Assembly (NCBI GenBank): GCA_024409165.1
Contig: JAKSUE010000075.1
Location: 1-7,006, forward strand
Direction of reading: 5' to 3'
Length of the DNA: 7,006 bases
Source of the DNA: an archaeon
GTDB taxonomy: Archaea; Methanobacteriota; Methanobacteria; Methanobacteriales; Methanobacteriaceae
Shown here piece by piece: positions 3,734 to 7,006 of this stretch. Made by a program: the position numbers and the translations under genes. The notes beneath the pieces were generated by a model. That model made no database searches. It had not been told where the DNA came from and was given only the letters and a program-made list of their open reading frames with translations. Every line of letters begins with the position of its first letter. The stretch's first letter is position 1.

Positions 3734-6700
3734 ATGCCTGTTGATGAGGATATTAAAAAAGTACTTATTATTGGTTCTGGACCTATTCAAATTGGTCAAG
3801 CTGCAGAATTCGATTATTCTGGTTCTCAAGCTTGTAAATCATTAAGAGAAGAAGGTATAGAAACTGTTCTTGTTAACAGTAATCCTGCAACTATCCAAAC
3901 TGATATGGATATGGCAGATACTGTTTATACCGAACCTTTAACTCCAGAACTTGTTAGTCAAATTATTGAAAAAGAAAATATTGATTCTATTTTACCAACT
4001 ATGGGAGGTCAAACTGGATTAAATATTGCTACTGAACTTGGTAAATTAGGTCTTTTAGATGGAATTAAAGTTCTTGGATCTGATGTTCAAACTATTGCAG
4101 ATGTAGAAGACAGAGATCTCTTTGCTAACTTTATGGATAGACTTAATGAACCTATTCCAAAATGTAAAGCTGTTGAATCAATTGATGAAGCTTTAGAAGC
4201 TGTAGAAGAAATTGGTTATCCAGTTATTGTCAGACCAGCATTTACCTTAGGAGGTACTGGTGGTGGAGTAGCTCATAATAAAGAAGAATTAATTGAAATT
4301 GCTACTCATGGACTTGATATGAGTTTCATTAACCAAGTTTTAATTGATGAATCTGTTCTTGGTTGGAAAGAAATAGAATACGAAGTTATGAGAGATAAAA
4401 ACGATACTTGTATCATTGTATGTAACATGGAAAATATTGATCCTATGGGTATTCATACAGGAGAAAGTATGGTTGTAGCTCCTATTCAAAACTTAGATGA
4501 TAAAACTACTGCTCGTCTTAAAGAAGCATCTATTAAAATTATTAAAGCTTTAGGAATTTGTGGTGGATGTAATATTCAATTTGCACTTAATCCTGAAACT
4601 AATGAATATAAAATTATTGAAGTTAACCCTCGTGTAAGTAGAAGTAGTGCACTTGCTTCTAAAGCAACTGGTTACCCTATTGCTAAAATATCCTCAAAAG
4701 TTGCTCTTGGTTTAACTTTAGATGAGATTAAAAATGATATTACCAAAGAAACTCCTGCTTCCTTTGAACCTGCTATTGATTATATTGTTGTAAAAATCCC
4801 AAGATGGCCATTTGATAAATTCAAAGGCATTAGTACTAAAATCGGAGTTCAAATGAAAGCTACTGGTGAAGTAATGGCTATTGGTAGAACCTTTGAAGAA
4901 GCTATTCAAAAAGCTATTCGTTCATTAGATATTGGTTTACATGGTTTTGAATATTATGATTATACAGAAGATGATTTAATTAATCCTACCGATGAAAGAT
5001 TATTCCAATTATACTCTGCATTAAAAGATGGAATGTCTGTTGAGGAATTAGCTAAATTAGCTAAAATGGATGAATTCTTCTTATACAAAATTAAAAATAT
5101 TGTAGACTTTGAAGCTAAGATTACTAAAGAATCTATTAAAGATAAAGATTTCTTACTTCAAGCTAAAAAATTAGGATTCTCTAATTACACTATTGCTAAA
5201 TGTGTTGATTTAGAAGAATCTGATATTAAAGATTTACTTGATGAATTTGGAATTAAACCTTCTTATAAAAAAGTAGATACTTGTGCTGGTGAATTTGAAG
5301 CTAAAGAATCTTATTATTACAGTACTTATGATGAGTATAATGAAATTGAAAACTCAGATAATAAAAAGATTTTAATTATTGGTGCAGGTCCTATCAGAAT
5401 TGGTCAAGGTATTGAATTCGATTACTGTTGTGTACACTCAAGTTTAGCTTTAAAAGATGCAGGAATTGAAACTATTCTTGTAAATAACAACCCTGAAACT
5501 GTAAGTACTGACTATGATGTTTCTGATCAATTATTCTTTGAACCTTTAACCTTTGAAGATGTTATGGCAATTATTGAACAAGAAGATATTGAAGGTGTAA
5601 TCGTTCAATTTGGTGGTCAAACTTCTATTAACTTATCTGTACCTCTTGCAAAAGCAGGTGTTAAAATCTTAGGTACTCCTTATGAAAGTATTGATAGGGT
5701 AGAAGACCGTGAAAGATTCACTGAAGTATTAAACAAACTTAATATTCGCCAAGCTCCTTATGGATTAGCTCATTCTTTTGAAGATGCTAAAGAAGCTGCT
5801 GAAAATATTGGTTTCCCTGTTCTTGTACGTCCTTCCTATGTTATTGGTGGAAGAGCAATGGAAATTGTTTATGACCTTAATGAACTTGAAGAATATATGG
5901 TAGAAGCTGTTAAAGTATCTCCTGAACATCCAATTCTTGTTGATAAATTCTTAGAAGATGCTGTAGAATTAGATGTAGATGTACTCTGTGATGGTGAAGA
6001 TGTATTTATTGCTGGAATTATGGAACATATTGAAGAAGCTGGTGTTCACTCTGGTGACTCTGCTTGTGTAATTCCACCTCAAACTATCCCAGAACACTTA
6101 CTTTCTGTTATCAGAAGTCATACTAAAAAATTAGCACTTGAATTAGATGTTATTGGTTTAATGAATATCCAATATGCTGTCAAATTAGATGAAGAACAAG
6201 TTTATATTATTGAGGCTAACCCAAGAGCAAGTAGAACTGTTCCATTTGTAAGTAAAGCTATTGGTGTTCCTCTTGCAAAAGTAGCTACTGGTTTAATGAT
6301 GGGTTCAACTCTTAAAGACTTTGGTTTAACTAAAGAAATTAAAATCAATCACGTTGCAGTTAAAGAGTCTGTTTTCCCATTCTTAAAATTGCCTGAAGCA
6401 GATACTGTTTTAGGTCCTGAAATGAAGTCCACTGGTGAAAGTATTGGTGTTGATGAAAACTTCGGTTTAGCATTCTATAAATCCCAATTATCTGCTGGAA
6501 TGGATTTACCTAAAGAAGGTAAAGTATTCATTACTGTAAGAGACCAAGATAAAAAGAAAATTCAACCAATAGCTGAAAAAATCCATGAATTAGGATTTGA
6601 AATTGTTGCTACTCGTGGAACTGCAAGTTCTATCTTAGGTGTACCTGTTTCAAGAATTAAAAAAGTATCTCAAGGATCTCCAAATATTAAAGAAGCTATC

Positions 6701-6910
6701 TTAAACAATGATATTGATTTAATTATCAATACTCCATCTGGAAAACAAGCTTCTGAAGATGGTTATGAAATCAGACGTTTAGCTATTGAACTTGGAATCC
6801 CTTATGTTACTACTTTAGCAGGTGCAAGAGCTGCATTAAATGCTATTGAAGCAATCAAAGAAAATGAAATCGGTGTTAAATCCTTAAATGACCACATTGG
6901 TTCCATTTAA
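3734..6910 (+). CDS. carB: Carbamoyl-phosphate synthase large subunit
   Basis: CarB makes carbamoyl phosphate from bicarbonate, ammonia and two ATP in the cytoplasm. It has 1058 residues, close to E. coli CarB (1073), and is a full-length single chain. The first ATP-grasp half (about 1-400) shows GSGPIQIGQAAEFDYSG (14-30), RPAFTLGGTGGG (167-178), GIHTGES (239-245) and EVNPRVSRSSA (296-306). An oligomerisation region follows (about 401-540). The second ATP-grasp half (about 541-925) shows GAGPIRIGQGIEFDY (550-564), RPSYVIGGRAMEIV (699-712), GVHSGDSA (770-777) and EANPRASRTVPF (827-838). The C-terminal MGS-like allosteric domain (about 930-1058) keeps ATRGTA (959-964) and INTPSGK (998-1004), the sort of site through which UMP or other effectors act in E. 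coli. All signature residues I can check are present, so synthetase activity should be intact even though its partner CarA has lost its catalytic residues. Confidence 0.97.
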   Translation: MPVDEDIKKVLIIGSGPIQIGQAAEFDYSGSQACKSLREEGIETVLVNSNPATIQTDMDMADTVYTEPLTPELVSQIIEKENIDSILPTMGGQTGLNIATELGKLGLLDGIKVLGSDVQTIADVEDRDLFANFMDRLNEPIPKCKAVESIDEALEAVEEIGYPVIVRPAFTLGGTGGGVAHNKEELIEIATHGLDMSFINQVLIDESVLGWKEIEYEVMRDKNDTCIIVCNMENIDPMGIHTGESMVVAPIQNLDDKTTARLKEASIKIIKALGICGGCNIQFALNPETNEYKIIEVNPRVSRSSALASKATGYPIAKISSKVALGLTLDEIKNDITKETPASFEPAIDYIVVKIPRWPFDKFKGISTKIGVQMKATGEVMAIGRTFEEAIQKAIRSLDIGLHGFEYYDYTEDDLINPTDERLFQLYSALKDGMSVEELAKLAKMDEFFLYKIKNIVDFEAKITKESIKDKDFLLQAKKLGFSNYTIAKCVDLEESDIKDLLDEFGIKPSYKKVDTCAGEFEAKESYYYSTYDEYNEIENSDNKKILIIGAGPIRIGQGIEFDYCCVHSSLALKDAGIETILVNNNPETVSTDYDVSDQLFFEPLTFEDVMAIIEQEDIEGVIVQFGGQTSINLSVPLAKAGVKILGTPYESIDRVEDRERFTEVLNKLNIRQAPYGLAHSFEDAKEAAENIGFPVLVRPSYVIGGRAMEIVYDLNELEEYMVEAVKVSPEHPILVDKFLEDAVELDVDVLCDGEDVFIAGIMEHIEEAGVHSGDSACVIPPQTIPEHLLSVIRSHTKKLALELDVIGLMNIQYAVKLDEEQVYIIEANPRASRTVPFVSKAIGVPLAKVATGLMMGSTLKDFGLTKEIKINHVAVKESVFPFLKLPEADTVLGPEMKSTGESIGVDENFGLAFYKSQLSAGMDLPKEGKVFITVRDQDKKKIQPIAEKIHELGFEIVATRGTASSILGVPVSRIKKVSQGSPNIKEAILNNDIDLIINTPSGKQASEDGYEIRRLAIELGIPYVTTLAGARAALNAIEAIKENEIGVKSLNDHIGSI

Positions 6911-6944
6911 ATTTAACATTCTTTTATTCATTTTTTGATTATTT

Positions 6945-6996
6945 AATTATTTTATTTAATCATTTTATTTAATCATTTTATTTAATTATTTTATTT
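6945..6996. repeat. Four tandem 13-bp repeats after carB
   Basis: The unit AATYATTTTATTT is repeated four times without gaps, at 6945, 6958, 6971 and 6984. The two middle copies have C at the fourth position and the two outer copies have T. The array leads straight into a T-rich tail. It is probably part of the carAB terminator region grown by slippage. Confidence 0.75.
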
Positions 6997-7006
6997 TTTT
7001 ATTTTT
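6993..7006 (+). terminator. T-tract terminator of carAB, cut by the window end
   Basis: ATTTTTTTATTTTT continues to the last base of the window. With the T-rich repeats before it, this is a typical archaeal hairpin-free stop signal for carAB. It may extend beyond the window. Confidence 0.5.

Noticed and set aside
4718..4909. A 63-codon open frame on the minus strand inside carB
   Set aside because: It lies wholly within the conserved ATP-grasp region of carB, encodes a Phe/Asn/Ser-rich peptide typical of a frame shadow, and has no supporting promoter or context.

Overview
The window is very A+T-rich, uses ATG or TTG starts preceded by GGTGAT-type Shine-Dalgarno sites (complementary to the archaeal 16S 3' end), ends transcription units in long T tracts, and carries a typical archaeal split carA/carB pair. 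Codon choice is strongly A/T-biased and the small proteins are rich in Asn, Ile and Lys. Together this points to a low-GC methanogenic archaeon of the Methanobacteriaceae (Methanobrevibacter or Methanosphaera type). The genus is an inference from composition and protein style, not from a marker gene.

Layout. (1) 114-431 (+) encodes a small protein with one N-terminal membrane anchor and a serine-rich stalk. (2) 552-788 (-) encodes a small double-CxxC zinc-ribbon protein, convergent with the first gene. (3) A divergent promoter region at 789-998 holds three tandem 10-bp repeats. (4) 999-2208 (+) is a tight three-gene operon of unknown function: a tail-anchored acidic micro-protein, a four-helix VanZ-like membrane protein, and a soluble PH-like protein whose start overlaps the previous gene by 11 bp. 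(5) 2209-2546 is a 338-bp non-coding stretch with a duplicated T-tract terminator, a 10-bp-period T-rich array, and dyad-symmetric elements before carA. (6) 2547-6910 (+) is carA and carB, the two subunits of carbamoyl-phosphate synthase, which feeds pyrimidine and arginine synthesis. (7) The window ends in a 4 x 13-bp tandem repeat running into a T-tract terminator.

Main finding. The small subunit CarA appears to have lost its whole glutaminase catalytic triad. The nucleophile-elbow motif (normally GxCLGHQ) reads AQDLGQE, so the Cys is Asp250. The C-terminal HPE motif reads EST (Glu335, Ser336, Thr337). There is no cysteine after residue 130 and no histidine after residue 324. The reading frame is intact, the oxyanion loop, the NHGF motif and Ser47 are kept, and CarB looks fully active. 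This predicts a carbamoyl-phosphate synthase that works on free ammonia, with CarA kept as a non-catalytic structural or regulatory subunit. That would be a microbial parallel to vertebrate CPS I and would suit an ammonia-rich anaerobic habitat.

The remaining genes are small membrane or metal-binding proteins whose jobs cannot be assigned from sequence alone.
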